A stretch of DNA of 64,000 nt from Pirellulales bacterium. GTDB taxonomy: Bacteria; Planctomycetota; Planctomycetia; Pirellulales; Thermoguttaceae. The position numbers and the translations under genes were made by a program. This document shows, piece after piece, positions 40,910 to 51,292 of this stretch. The notes beneath the pieces are model-generated. The model saw only the letters and a list, made by a program, of their open reading frames with translations. It had not been told where the DNA came from and made no database searches. Location: contig JAFGRD010000081.1 in the NCBI GenBank assembly GCA_016935315.1, positions 1-64,000 on the forward strand. The letters are read 5' to 3'. Positions within the stretch are counted from its first letter, which is position 1. Every line of letters starts with the position of its first letter.

Positions 40910-43900
40910 ATGGTGCCCGCCATCGTATTGAAGTCTGTCTCGGGGTCCGGCCGAACCAGCGCCCGAACCGCACGCCGACCACGAGGCGCCGAACTCCGAC
41001 TGCGATTCGAGCCGCTCGAAGAGCGGCACCTGCTCAGTTGCACGCTTCCCATGACGCAGACCATCCGCGGCGTGTCGGTCACCTTCGACCAGTGTTACGA
41101 GCGGGAGTTCAACCATGCGGGCAGCGACTACACGATCCACACCTACTATACGGAGGCGGGAACCACTCATTCGCTCAGCGACAACGACGACGGCAACGGC
41201 GACAACATCAACGCGGTGGCCATGACCGACGAAGCCGAAGCGGCGTTTCGCTTCTACGAGGACCGCAATCTCGACTTTGTGCCGCCGGGCGAGACGACGC
41301 TGGAAGTGTATATCGCCAACGATCCGAGGATCGGAGGCATTCCCACCTGGAACAGCATCAACGTCGACGCCCAATACATCGACAACAACGACCAATTGGC
41401 CAAGCGGCTGCTGGCCTACCACGAGATGCATCATCTGGTCCAGTGCCAGTACGGCGAATACTACGCCTCCGGCAGTTGGAACGGCTTCTACGGCGAGGGG
41501 ACCGCCCGGACGATCGAAGACCGCTTCGACACCACCCTGGACGCCGACACCGGCCACCTCTTCATCCCCGAGATCGAGGGAATCCTGGGCAACGACGGCC
41601 AGCGCGCCGACGACATCACCTCGCTCAGCTACCGAAGCGTTCTTTGGTGGGTCTGGTTGATGGACCAGTATCGCCAGGGGCCGGGGATCGATCCTCCCGT
41701 CACGGGCGGTTCGGACCTCGGCTGGAACGCCCTGCGCGACTTCTACCTGGAGTTTCTCACGCAGCCGTACGATACGCTGGGCGCACTGGACGATTTCATC
41801 ACGGCCCAGGGCGGCAGTTTCCGCGACGACTTCATCGACTACACCCTGGCGATGTACGCCTACAAGTACCACCCCGCGGATCCCCGGCTGGGATTCCTCG
41901 ACGCAGAGATCAACGCCACCGCCGGCCTAAGCGGCCACAACGTGATTACCGGTTCGCCCGCCTTCACCACCGACAGCCCCAACATGGACCCCCGCAGCTC
42001 GCGCTACTGGGAGTTCACACAAGCCGATCAGTCCGACTACATCTCCTTTACCTTCGACGGCCATGGGAAGCCGTTCGCCTTCAGCGTGATGACGGTCGAC
42101 GGCGGAAACCTGGACCAGCACTGGACCAGCTACGCCGATTCGTTCACGCGAACCGTGCGCAGTGCCGATTTGGATCGCGTCGTGGGCGTGGTGACGGCCT
42201 TCGACCAGTCGGGAGTCGTCGACGTCGGCTACGGCGCCGTGGACCCGACCGTGCGCATCAAGGACCCCACCTCCTCGGCCTACAAGATGGTAGGCCTGGC
42301 CGACAACCCCCGGGCGTTCCTGGTCCGCCTCGACGTGGACGGCAAGGACGGCAGCGCGGTGGCCGGACTGGTGAAGGAGGAATTCGTGGTCACGCTCAAC
42401 AAGGTCGGCGGGGGGCCCGACATTCCGGCCTCCATCATCACGTCGTCCTACGTCCAGGAGGACTACTGGCTGCTGGTGCAGGCGCCCGACGACACGGATG
42501 GGGCCGAGAGCGGCGTCTTCTACGACGTGACCGTCGATCTGGGCACCAGCAGCAGCGACACGGAGCACGGGGCCGTAGTCTACCTCGAACGGGTCCAGGA
42601 CGTCCAGATCGTGTTGGACCACTCCGGCAGCATGGGCGGCGGCACCGGCAAAATCGACGCCGCCCGCAACGCGGCCAATCTGTTGGTCAACGAGCTCTCC
42701 GACGATGATCAGGGCGGCTACATTGCCTTCGACACCGACGCCGATCTTCGCGTGCCGCTGGACGTGGTGGGCTCGGGGTCGCAGCGACAGGACATCGAGG
42801 ACGCCATCGCGGCCGAAGTGCCCGCCGACTGGACCTCCATCGGCGACGGCCTGCGAACGGCGCTGAACGACTACGCGGTCCACGGGAATCCCGCCAACCA
42901 GCCGAGCTTCGTGCTGTTGAGCGACGGCCACGAGAACGAGCCGGAGTATTGGGCCGACGTCCGCGACGATATCGAGGAGACCGGCATCGTGATCCACACG
43001 ATCTCCTTCGGCCCCGGAGCCAACGAGGTGCTGATGCAGGAGATCGCGACCACCGTAAGCGGAGGGCATCACTACGCGCCGGATGCCGGCAGCGTGCCGA
43101 TCAACTCGGTCTTGGGCTGGCAGAACAACCTCAGCCGCGTCTACGACAACGTGGCCACGGAGATCGCCGGCCGGCAGCGGACGCTCACGGCGCTGGCCGA
43201 TTCGGCGGTCGGCGGCGTGGGCAACGGGATGATCGATTTCGAGGATCTGCCGCCGGAAGCCGAGTACGAGGTGGGCGACACGTTCGTCGCCTCCGGCGTG
43301 CCCGTCACCGTCCAGGGATTCGTCCAGCGCAGCGGCGTCACCTACTACGGCGGCCGGGCCGAGGTCGACGACCAGCGCCAGGCCGGCGGTCTGGGCCAGG
43401 ACATGGCCCTCAGGAGCGTCAACCTCGATTTCGGGTTTGCCAAGCCGCTGACCGGGCTGGTGCTGCAGTACGGTGAATACGGCGGCTCGGTCAACCTGGA
43501 GATCAACGGCGAACTGAAGCGCTTCACCAACCTCAGCGACGCCCACGGCACGGTCCTCGGCGACGTGGAAGTCAGCGTCCTGGTGGTCGGCGACCTGTTG
43601 CGGTTCCTGGTGCTCAGCGGACAAGTCGAGTCCTTCGCCGTCGGCGGCGAGGAATTCTGGATCGACAACGTCCGCTTCTTTGGTGAAGAGGGCAACCTGC
43701 ACGAGATCCCGGTGGACGACGCCAGCGACGTGCTGGTCGTTTCCGTGGCCTGGCAGGGGCCGGACGGCACCCATACCACCGAACTGTTCGACCCCGACGG
43801 AAACCCCGTTCCAGGCGCCTTCCGCCGCGTGTCCTCGCAACGGACCAACGACGTCTGGGAGGTGCCGCGTCCCGAGCCGGGCGTCTATACGTTGCGGGTG

Positions 43901-46546
43901 AACGACCTGTCGCAAGAGTATTTCGTCAGTGCCTCGGCCCTGAGTCGCTACGAGCTGTATCCGTTCGTGGACGTGCCGGCCGAGCAGGCCACGCAGGGGG
44001 TCGAAGTGCCCATTCTCGCGTCGTTGATCGGCAAGCAGTCTCCGGTGCTCGGGGCCGACGTGACGGCCGTGGTCACGGATCCGACCGGCGTGCGGCGCAC
44101 GCTCTGGCTCTTTGACGACGGCAACCATGGTGACGGCCTGCCCGCCGACGGCGTTTACGGCAACGTCTACACGGCCACCAGCTTTGCCGACGTCACCGCG
44201 GTCGATCCGGGTGAGGGCGAGGAGCCCCAGGCGATCGGCTCCTACACGGTCAATTGGCTGGCCGTTAAGGACGACATTCGCCGGGAAGCCCAACGCAGCT
44301 TCGTGATCCAGCGCGGGGTCGACAGCGACCAGGACGGCATCCCCGATGCGTGGGAAGAAGCCCACGGCATGGATCCCCACGATCGGCGGGACGCCACGCT
44401 GGACCCGGACAAGGACGGGTTGCCCAGCTTCTGCGAGTATCGCATCGGCACCGATCCGTTCAACAGCGACACCGACGGCGGCGGCGAGAGCGACGGCAGC
44501 GAAGTCCCCTACGGCCCGGATCAGCCGTGCCGGGTCGGAGACCAGGATCCGCTCGATCCTTCCGACGACCGCACGGGGCCCCTGGCCGGCGTGGCCGTGC
44601 TGCCGGAGGCAACGCTCGAGATGGGGCCCTTCAATCGGCTGTTGATCGGCACGCCGCTGGACGGCACGTTGCAGTGGGTCGATATTTTCCGCAGAGCACA
44701 CGATCGAAACGGCGACCTGGCCGAAGACTGGACGCCGGTGGCACAGCAGTTCGAGGGCCGCGAGTTCCTCGATCGGCAAGTCCAGCCGGAGTGGACCTAC
44801 GAATATGAAATCGTTCCCCGCGTGATTTCCGAAGAGGTCGTCTCGTGGATCATCGATTTCGAGGACCTCAAACGCGGAGCCCGCTATGGCGTCGGCGAGA
44901 CGTTTGTCGCTTCCGGTGTTCCGATCACCGGGCAGACGTTTTATTTCGGCGCAGGGGCTCCGGACGATTCGGGTTACGCCGAAGTCGACATGCAGGGTCT
45001 GGCCGGCGGCTCCCGCCAGGACATGGAACTCGGTGGCATCAACCTCGATTTCCGGTTCGCCGATCCGTTGACTTCGCTGCGTCTGCTGTTCGGAGTCTAC
45101 GGTGGCCAGCAGAATATCGAGATCAACGACGAACGGGTGATCTTCGACGATTTCTCCAAGATCCACGGAACCACCATCGGCGGTGTCGGCGTCTCCGTGC
45201 AAATGGTGGACAGGAGCTTGGGACGACTCATGCTGGCCGGTCCGATCGAGTCGTTTGCCATCGGCGGACAGGAGTTGTGGCTCGACGACGTCGTCGGCAT
45301 CGAGGGCGGCGTGGCGCTGGTGGGACGCGTCGCACTCACCGGCCAGGTCACCTCCCAGACGGATCCCTATGCGCCCGCCGGCTACGTGCTGATCAACGGA
45401 GGCGATCCGACCACCACCAGCCGCATCGTCGATCTGACCATCTCGGCCGACGACACGGTCGGGAACACCGATGGGCAGATCGCCCCGGACCGCGTTCCCG
45501 GCACGCCCGTCAAAGACCTGCAAATGCGCATCAGCAACAGCCCCGACTTCCGCGGCGCGGCGTGGGAGCGCCTTCGGCTGGAGGTAACCGGCTGGGATTT
45601 GGGGCCGCTGGTGCCCGGCGAGGCGTCGGCGGTCTACGTGCAGTTTCGCGATGCCCCCGGCAACGTTAGCAGCACGGCCATGGACACGATCATGCCGCCG
45701 ATGGCCGAGGTTCTGGACCGATACGTCTTCTACAACCATTCCTCGTTCGACGGGAACAACCCGCTTCCCAACAGCAGCGATCGCGATGCGATCGCCCTCG
45801 ACAAGTCGGCCCTGATGCCGGGCGAGACGGCCACCTTTGCCAACTACACTAGCTACAGTCTCGGCCTCAACGGCGTGATGATCGACGTGGCCGGCTTGCC
45901 GGGCACGCCCACGCTGGCCGACTTCGTGTTGCGCGTCGGCAACGACAACCAGCCCGGCGACTGGGCAACTGCCCCGAAACCCACCAGCATCACCATCGAG
46001 CCGGGCCAGGGTGTCAACCACTCCGACCGGGTGAAGTTGATCTGGCAGGACTACGCCGTATTGAAGCAGTGGCTCCAGGTCGTCGTGCTGGCCACCGCCA
46101 ACACCGGATTGGCCGAAGCCGACGTCTTCTACTTCGGCAACGCGGTGGCCGAGGCCGGCAATTCGACGACCGACGCGAAAGTCAATCCCACCGACATGCT
46201 CCTGGCCCGCAACAACCCGCGCACGTTCCTCAACCCGGCCGGCGTCGATTTCCCCTACGACTACAACCGCGACGCCCGGGTCAACGCCACCGACATGTTG
46301 CTGGCCCGCAATAACCAGACGCACTTCCTCAACGCCCTGAAGCTGATCACCGTGCCGCCGGCCAAGGACGCGTTCGTCGAGGAAGCCGTCGCGGCGCAAG
46401 TGGAGAATCGGGCCATGGCGCTTGGCGAGGCCGAATGGCAGTACGAGCTTGCACAGATCGGCGCGAAGTCCTCGAAAGACAGGAAACCCCACGAAACGCT
46501 CTCGGACGAGGTGTTCGTCTTGTGGCCGGGAGAGATCGAGTCGTGA
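40910..46546 (+). CDS. Giant secreted metalloprotease/VWA protein with duplicated domain and dockerin-like end
   Basis: This protein has 1878 residues. Near residue 30 it has LRFEPLEERHLLSC, the LEPR-XLL type start of planctomycete surface proteins. A zinc-protease motif follows (AYHEMHHLVQCQYG, about residue 170), in a context like the MXAN_6640 family. A CLCA-like VWA domain starts near 566 with a MIDAS DHSGSMGGG and LLSDGHENEPEYW. A domain of about 160 residues occurs twice (near 773 and 1313), each beginning IDFEDL and containing GDTFVASGVP or GETFVASGVP. A thrombospondin type 3-like segment (SDQDGIPDAWEEAHGMDP) lies near 1138. Two dockerin-like Ca motifs end the protein (VNPTDMLLARNN, VNATDMLLARNN). 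There is no PEP-CTERM anchor. AAGAAGGAGA precedes the ATG. Confidence 0.85.
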   Translation: MVPAIVLKSVSGSGRTSARTARRPRGAELRLRFEPLEERHLLSCTLPMTQTIRGVSVTFDQCYEREFNHAGSDYTIHTYYTEAGTTHSLSDNDDGNGDNINAVAMTDEAEAAFRFYEDRNLDFVPPGETTLEVYIANDPRIGGIPTWNSINVDAQYIDNNDQLAKRLLAYHEMHHLVQCQYGEYYASGSWNGFYGEGTARTIEDRFDTTLDADTGHLFIPEIEGILGNDGQRADDITSLSYRSVLWWVWLMDQYRQGPGIDPPVTGGSDLGWNALRDFYLEFLTQPYDTLGALDDFITAQGGSFRDDFIDYTLAMYAYKYHPADPRLGFLDAEINATAGLSGHNVITGSPAFTTDSPNMDPRSSRYWEFTQADQSDYISFTFDGHGKPFAFSVMTVDGGNLDQHWTSYADSFTRTVRSADLDRVVGVVTAFDQSGVVDVGYGAVDPTVRIKDPTSSAYKMVGLADNPRAFLVRLDVDGKDGSAVAGLVKEEFVVTLNKVGGGPDIPASIITSSYVQEDYWLLVQAPDDTDGAESGVFYDVTVDLGTSSSDTEHGAVVYLERVQDVQIVLDHSGSMGGGTGKIDAARNAANLLVNELSDDDQGGYIAFDTDADLRVPLDVVGSGSQRQDIEDAIAAEVPADWTSIGDGLRTALNDYAVHGNPANQPSFVLLSDGHENEPEYWADVRDDIEETGIVIHTISFGPGANEVLMQEIATTVSGGHHYAPDAGSVPINSVLGWQNNLSRVYDNVATEIAGRQRTLTALADSAVGGVGNGMIDFEDLPPEAEYEVGDTFVASGVPVTVQGFVQRSGVTYYGGRAEVDDQRQAGGLGQDMALRSVNLDFGFAKPLTGLVLQYGEYGGSVNLEINGELKRFTNLSDAHGTVLGDVEVSVLVVGDLLRFLVLSGQVESFAVGGEEFWIDNVRFFGEEGNLHEIPVDDASDVLVVSVAWQGPDGTHTTELFDPDGNPVPGAFRRVSSQRTNDVWEVPRPEPGVYTLRVNDLSQEYFVSASALSRYELYPFVDVPAEQATQGVEVPILASLIGKQSPVLGADVTAVVTDPTGVRRTLWLFDDGNHGDGLPADGVYGNVYTATSFADVTAVDPGEGEEPQAIGSYTVNWLAVKDDIRREAQRSFVIQRGVDSDQDGIPDAWEEAHGMDPHDRRDATLDPDKDGLPSFCEYRIGTDPFNSDTDGGGESDGSEVPYGPDQPCRVGDQDPLDPSDDRTGPLAGVAVLPEATLEMGPFNRLLIGTPLDGTLQWVDIFRRAHDRNGDLAEDWTPVAQQFEGREFLDRQVQPEWTYEYEIVPRVISEEVVSWIIDFEDLKRGARYGVGETFVASGVPITGQTFYFGAGAPDDSGYAEVDMQGLAGGSRQDMELGGINLDFRFADPLTSLRLLFGVYGGQQNIEINDERVIFDDFSKIHGTTIGGVGVSVQMVDRSLGRLMLAGPIESFAIGGQELWLDDVVGIEGGVALVGRVALTGQVTSQTDPYAPAGYVLINGGDPTTTSRIVDLTISADDTVGNTDGQIAPDRVPGTPVKDLQMRISNSPDFRGAAWERLRLEVTGWDLGPLVPGEASAVYVQFRDAPGNVSSTAMDTIMPPMAEVLDRYVFYNHSSFDGNNPLPNSSDRDAIALDKSALMPGETATFANYTSYSLGLNGVMIDVAGLPGTPTLADFVLRVGNDNQPGDWATAPKPTSITIEPGQGVNHSDRVKLIWQDYAVLKQWLQVVVLATANTGLAEADVFYFGNAVAEAGNSTTDAKVNPTDMLLARNNPRTFLNPAGVDFPYDYNRDARVNATDMLLARNNQTHFLNALKLITVPPAKDAFVEEAVAAQVENRAMALGEAEWQYELAQIGAKSSKDRKPHETLSDEVFVLWPGEIES

Positions 46547-46592
46547 CCAGCCTTCTTTGCCGAGGCCCGTATTGCGAACGCACGAAAGCCGC

Positions 46593-46616
46593 CCCGGGGA
46601 ATCCGGATTCCCCGGG
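46593..46616. terminator. Bidirectional terminator palindrome
   Basis: CCCGGGGAATCC and GGATTCCCCGGG form a perfect 24-base palindrome followed by AAAA. It sits between the converging ends of the giant protease gene (46546) and cheB (46645), where a two-way terminator is expected. Confidence 0.6.
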
Positions 46617-46644
46617 AAAACACGTTCTCAGCTCGGAGAGGTCC

Positions 46645-47760
46645 CTACGGGGCCGCAGCGGCCGGCCGGCGTTGCCAGAGGCGTTTGATCTGGAGGCTGA
46701 TGGTGCGGGCTGCGTCTCCCAGCCCGAACTGGCGGTCCACGTGCCCTTCGACGTACGCGACGCGGTTCATTCCGTAGACGTCGCTGCTGGCCTCATCTTG
46801 TCCGAGCACGTACCCGCCGCCGGCGCGGATCGCCGCACAGCCGTCGGCCCCGTCGCGTCCCATGCCGGTCATGATCACGCCCAGAACGCGGTTGCCGTAG
46901 ACTTCGGCGGCAGCCTTCATCATGACGTCGACCGAGGGCTTGTGGCTGCTGACTGGCGGTCCGTCGCTCAGCACGACCTTGACCATCCTCGCCGAAGACC
47001 GCAGAAGAAGGTGTCGCCCGCCCGGGGCAACCAGCACGTGGTTCGGCCGCAGAACGTCGCCGCTTTCGGCCTCCTTGATCGACAGGCTGGTCAGCGAATT
47101 GAGTCGCCAAGCAAAGGGCTTGGTGAAATGAGGCGGCATGTGTTGGACCACGACAATCGGCGGCATCGGCGGTCGCAAGGTCTCGAAGAGACCCGACAGG
47201 GCGGGCGGGCCGCCCGTGGAGATGCCGATCGCAATACACTTGTCGGCCAGTTCGGCGGAAGCGACGGGGGCAACCTGTATCGGTGCGCGAATCTGCCGCT
47301 TCTGCTCTTCCCGTCGCTGTTTCCGCTCCTGGCGTATTTCCAGTATCCGCCGCACATCGGCGCCGGCCGCCATGCGGATCTTCCGCAACAGCTCGTCGCG
47401 AAACGCCTCGGCCGAGAGGGCGTCGCTCTGGGGCTTTTCCAGGTAGTCGACGGCGCCTCGATCCAACGCGTCGAGGGTCGTGGTCGCACCCAACTGCGTC
47501 AAGGCACTGACCATGATGACCGGCAGCGGTTGCCTCTTGAGAATCTCGTCCAGTGTGGTCAGGCCGTCCATCTGGGGCATCTGGATGTCCAGCGTCACCA
47601 CGTCCGGGCGCTTCGAATCGATCAGGCTCAGGGCCTGCCGGCCGTGGGCCGCCGTGCCGACCACTTCCATTCCCGCCGCCGTCGCCACCTGATCGCAAAT
47701 GATCTCGCGGATCAAAGGTGAATCGTCTACCACGAGGACGCGGATGTCCTTTGCTGACAT
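46645..47760 (-). CDS. cheB: Chemotaxis response regulator / protein-glutamate methylesterase
   Basis: This 371-residue protein is CheB. Residues 1-125 are a receiver domain (VLVVDDSPLIRE; phosphorylation Asp in VTLDIQMPQMDGL, Lys in YLEKPQSDA). The methylesterase domain has catalytic Ser in GISTGGPPAL, His in VQHMPPHFT and Asp in MTGMGRDGADG. It removes methyl groups from chemoreceptors for adaptation, or acts on a related signalling array. No cheR, cheA or receptor gene is near, so it is an isolated copy here. I chose ATG 47760 (MSAKDIRVLVVDD) with CAGGAA upstream. Confidence 0.94.
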   Translation of the reverse strand: MSAKDIRVLVVDDSPLIREIICDQVATAAGMEVVGTAAHGRQALSLIDSKRPDVVTLDIQMPQMDGLTTLDEILKRQPLPVIMVSALTQLGATTTLDALDRGAVDYLEKPQSDALSAEAFRDELLRKIRMAAGADVRRILEIRQERKQRREEQKRQIRAPIQVAPVASAELADKCIAIGISTGGPPALSGLFETLRPPMPPIVVVQHMPPHFTKPFAWRLNSLTSLSIKEAESGDVLRPNHVLVAPGGRHLLLRSSARMVKVVLSDGPPVSSHKPSVDVMMKAAAEVYGNRVLGVIMTGMGRDGADGCAAIRAGGGYVLGQDEASSDVYGMNRVAYVEGHVDRQFGLGDAARTISLQIKRLWQRRPAAAAP

Positions 47761-47925
47761 CGTGTAATTCCTGCCTGTCTGTACGCTTTTCTCCATGGGC
47801 AAGCGCAGCCTCCCCTCGCACGGCCAGGTTCGCCAGGACCGCGCCTTATACAAACTCTACCTTATGAATCCACCCATTGTGCCCGGCCTCTGGCCCCGGG
47901 AGAGCAGAACAGGTATCCTGCTGCG

Positions 47926-48729
47926 ATGGACTTCTGGAGAGAGAAAGTCGCATTGGTGACGGGTGGGTCGAGCGGACTCGGTCGAGTTATCGCCGAGGCC
48001 TTCGCCAAGGCCGGAGCGAGCGTCGCCGTCGTCGGCCTGGAAGCCGATGCGGTCGACCGGGCTGCCCGTGAAATGGATGGCCACGGATGGGCCGTTCTTG
48101 GACTGCATGCGGATATTACTCGACAGAGTGACGTAGATCGGCTCTTCAGAAGGGTCGTGGATCATTTCGGCCGCTTGGACGTGCTGGTCAACAACGCCGG
48201 CCGGTCGATGCGCGGCAAATTGCTCGATACCACTCCAGAGCAGTTCCAAGAGTATATGGAACTGAACCTGATCGCCGTGGTGCGATGCACGCGGGCGGCA
48301 GTGCCCCACCTTCTCAAGCAGCGGGGGCACGTGGTCAATATCGGTTCCCTGGCGGCCAAGTCGTCCGCGCGATTTGTGGGCGCGTATCCCGCCACCAAGC
48401 ACGCCGTGGCGGCCTATTCCCAGCAATTGCGGCTGGAATTGGCGTCGGAAGGCCTGCACACGCTGCTGGTGTGCCCCGGCCCAATCGCAAGAAAGGACCC
48501 TCGCCTGTACCCGCTGGAAGGCTTGGAGGACATCCCCGAAAGTGCGAGGGCGCCGGGGGCCGGCGTCCGCGTCAAAGGGATACCGCCAGAAAAGCTGGCG
48601 AGGGCCATCTTGAGGGCGTGTGAGCGCCGCCAGCCAGAGATCGTCATGCCGGGCAAGGCCAGGTTGCTTTTCGCGATTTCCCAATTGTGGCCCCGGCTGG
48701 GAGACTGGCTCGTGCTGCGAAACACGTAG
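47926..48729 (+). CDS. Short-chain dehydrogenase/reductase
   Basis: This 267-residue NAD(P)-dependent oxidoreductase of the classical SDR family has the cofactor motif TGGSSGLG (about residue 13), NNAG (about 90), NIGSL with the catalytic Ser, and YPATK with the catalytic Tyr and Lys (about 155). HADITRQSD follows the pattern for the adenine-binding loop. Substrate unknown. It is divergent from cheB, with 165 bases between the two starts, and is followed after about 140 bases by xylA. Confidence 0.92.
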   Translation: MDFWREKVALVTGGSSGLGRVIAEAFAKAGASVAVVGLEADAVDRAAREMDGHGWAVLGLHADITRQSDVDRLFRRVVDHFGRLDVLVNNAGRSMRGKLLDTTPEQFQEYMELNLIAVVRCTRAAVPHLLKQRGHVVNIGSLAAKSSARFVGAYPATKHAVAAYSQQLRLELASEGLHTLLVCPGPIARKDPRLYPLEGLEDIPESARAPGAGVRVKGIPPEKLARAILRACERRQPEIVMPGKARLLFAISQLWPRLGDWLVLRNT

Positions 48730-48868
48730 CCCGGCCGCCCGTTCTCGAAACGCGCGCCTGCCCTTGTTGCGGCCGGAACGATCTGGCAGAATGGGGCCTT
48801 GCGTTTGTACCGTCACGACCATCTTGGCGGCCGTGGGCCGCCCCTGCTTTGAAACACGGAGACCAGGC

Positions 48869-50182
<1,314 letters not shown>

Positions 50183-50346
50183 CCGGACGGTCGCCGGTGC
50201 CAATCCCTCGGCGAAGCGCAACCACGCGCCCGCGTGTGCTAGGATTGACATGGCGAGAGACATTCTGGGTGACATCCGGAAGGAGGGCCCGGCCGTCTAT
50301 TGCCCGTGCGATCTCCACAAAAAGGGGGCCGCAGCCACTGTGGGAG

Positions 50347-50384
50347 AACGGGAGCCGGAGACTGAGGGGCTCCCGTTTCTCTTG
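50347..50384 (+). terminator. Rho-independent-like terminator after xylA
   Basis: AACGGGAGCC (50347-50356) pairs over ten bases with GGCTCCCGTT (50368-50377), loop of 11, followed by TCTCTT. It lies 165 bases after the xylA stop in a 405-base gap (50183-50588) with no gene. Confidence 0.6.
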
Positions 50385-50516
50385 CGCCTTCCCAATCCTC
50401 GGCGCTTGTGGGGCACTCAGCGCGACCGATTGCCTCCACCCATCCCGGCGGGGATCTCGCATCGAACAGCCGCTGGCAGACTCTCCCGGTCAGGGGCTTT
50501 GCGCGGGCGTCAATTC

Positions 50517-50525
50517 TGGTATAGT
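50517..50525 (+). promoter_or_regulatory. Extended -10 promoter candidate for the J-domain gene
   Basis: TGGTATAGT gives an extended -10 (TG-N-TATAGT) about 63 bases before the ATG at 50589. No good -35 is visible, as often with extended -10 promoters. Confidence 0.4.
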
Positions 50526-50588
50526 AGGGTGGTTACGCTCTGCTTGCGAAGCAGACGGGTTTTCCGTTCGAAGACGGGGCCACTCGGC

Positions 50589-51254
50589 ATGGTCGAGGAC
50601 TACTACGGCACATTAGGCGTGCGACCGTGCGCGTCGCCGGTGGAAATCCTCGCGGCATATCGCCGCGCGGTCCGCCGATGCCACCCGGATCTGCACCCCG
50701 ACGACGAGCGGGCCATGCATCGGTTCCGCCAGGTGCAGACCGCCTTCGAGGTGCTCAACGATCCGGCCCGTCGCGAGGCGTATCACCGCAGCCTCGTTTC
50801 CCGCGACGGCCGTGATCACGCCGGTTTCTACCGGCCCGCCGCAACCGGGGCCGAGAGCACGTACCCGTCGTCGGCCCGGTACGCCGGTGCGGAAGTGTCG
50901 GAACCGGTGCTCGGGCTGGCCTTGAGCACGGCCGTCGGCCTCTCGCTGCAATATCTTGCCATCCTTTCCGAGGGGACGTGCGATGCGGCGGCGATCGCAG
51001 CGGCGGGACTTCCGCCGATCTTTGGCGCCGCTCTGGCTGTGCCGATGGGCGTTTTCAGTTGCGTGCTGGGGATCATCGTGATCCTTGGGGCCGTGCAGAT
51101 GAAGAATCTGGAACGGTACCGGCTGGCGGTTGCCGCGGCCGGCCTCGCCACGGCCAGTTGCCTCTCCCCGTGGTTCCTCCTCAGCGTGCCGTTTGGGATT
51201 TGGGCCCTGATCGTGCTGCGCCAGGAACGCGTCCGAGACGCGTTTTGGAGCTGA
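50589..51254 (+). CDS. Membrane-anchored J-domain protein
   Basis: This 221-residue protein begins with a J domain (about residues 3-65): DYYGTLGVRPCASPVEILAA, helix III, the HPD motif in RRCHPDLHPDDE (about residue 31) and FEVLNDPARREAYHRSL. J domains stimulate the ATPase of DnaK. The rest has three or four hydrophobic helices (LGLALSTAVGLSLQYLAILS, VPMGVFSCVLGIIVILGAVQ, ASCLSPWFLLSVPFGIWALIVL) and no Gly/Phe or zinc region, so it is a class III J protein, probably placing DnaK at the membrane. No client is evident from the context. Confidence 0.85.
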   Translation: MVEDYYGTLGVRPCASPVEILAAYRRAVRRCHPDLHPDDERAMHRFRQVQTAFEVLNDPARREAYHRSLVSRDGRDHAGFYRPAATGAESTYPSSARYAGAEVSEPVLGLALSTAVGLSLQYLAILSEGTCDAAAIAAAGLPPIFGAALAVPMGVFSCVLGIIVILGAVQMKNLERYRLAVAAAGLATASCLSPWFLLSVPFGIWALIVLRQERVRDAFWS

Positions 51255-51292
51255 CCGGACTGCCGGACGCCGAATTCGTTCTCTTGCGAGTC

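Noticed and set aside
41927-46492. A 1521-codon open frame on the minus strand opposite the giant protease gene
   Set aside because: It is a mirror of the plus-strand codon bias in GC-rich DNA: no signal peptide, no domain, and full overlap with a gene with clear domains.
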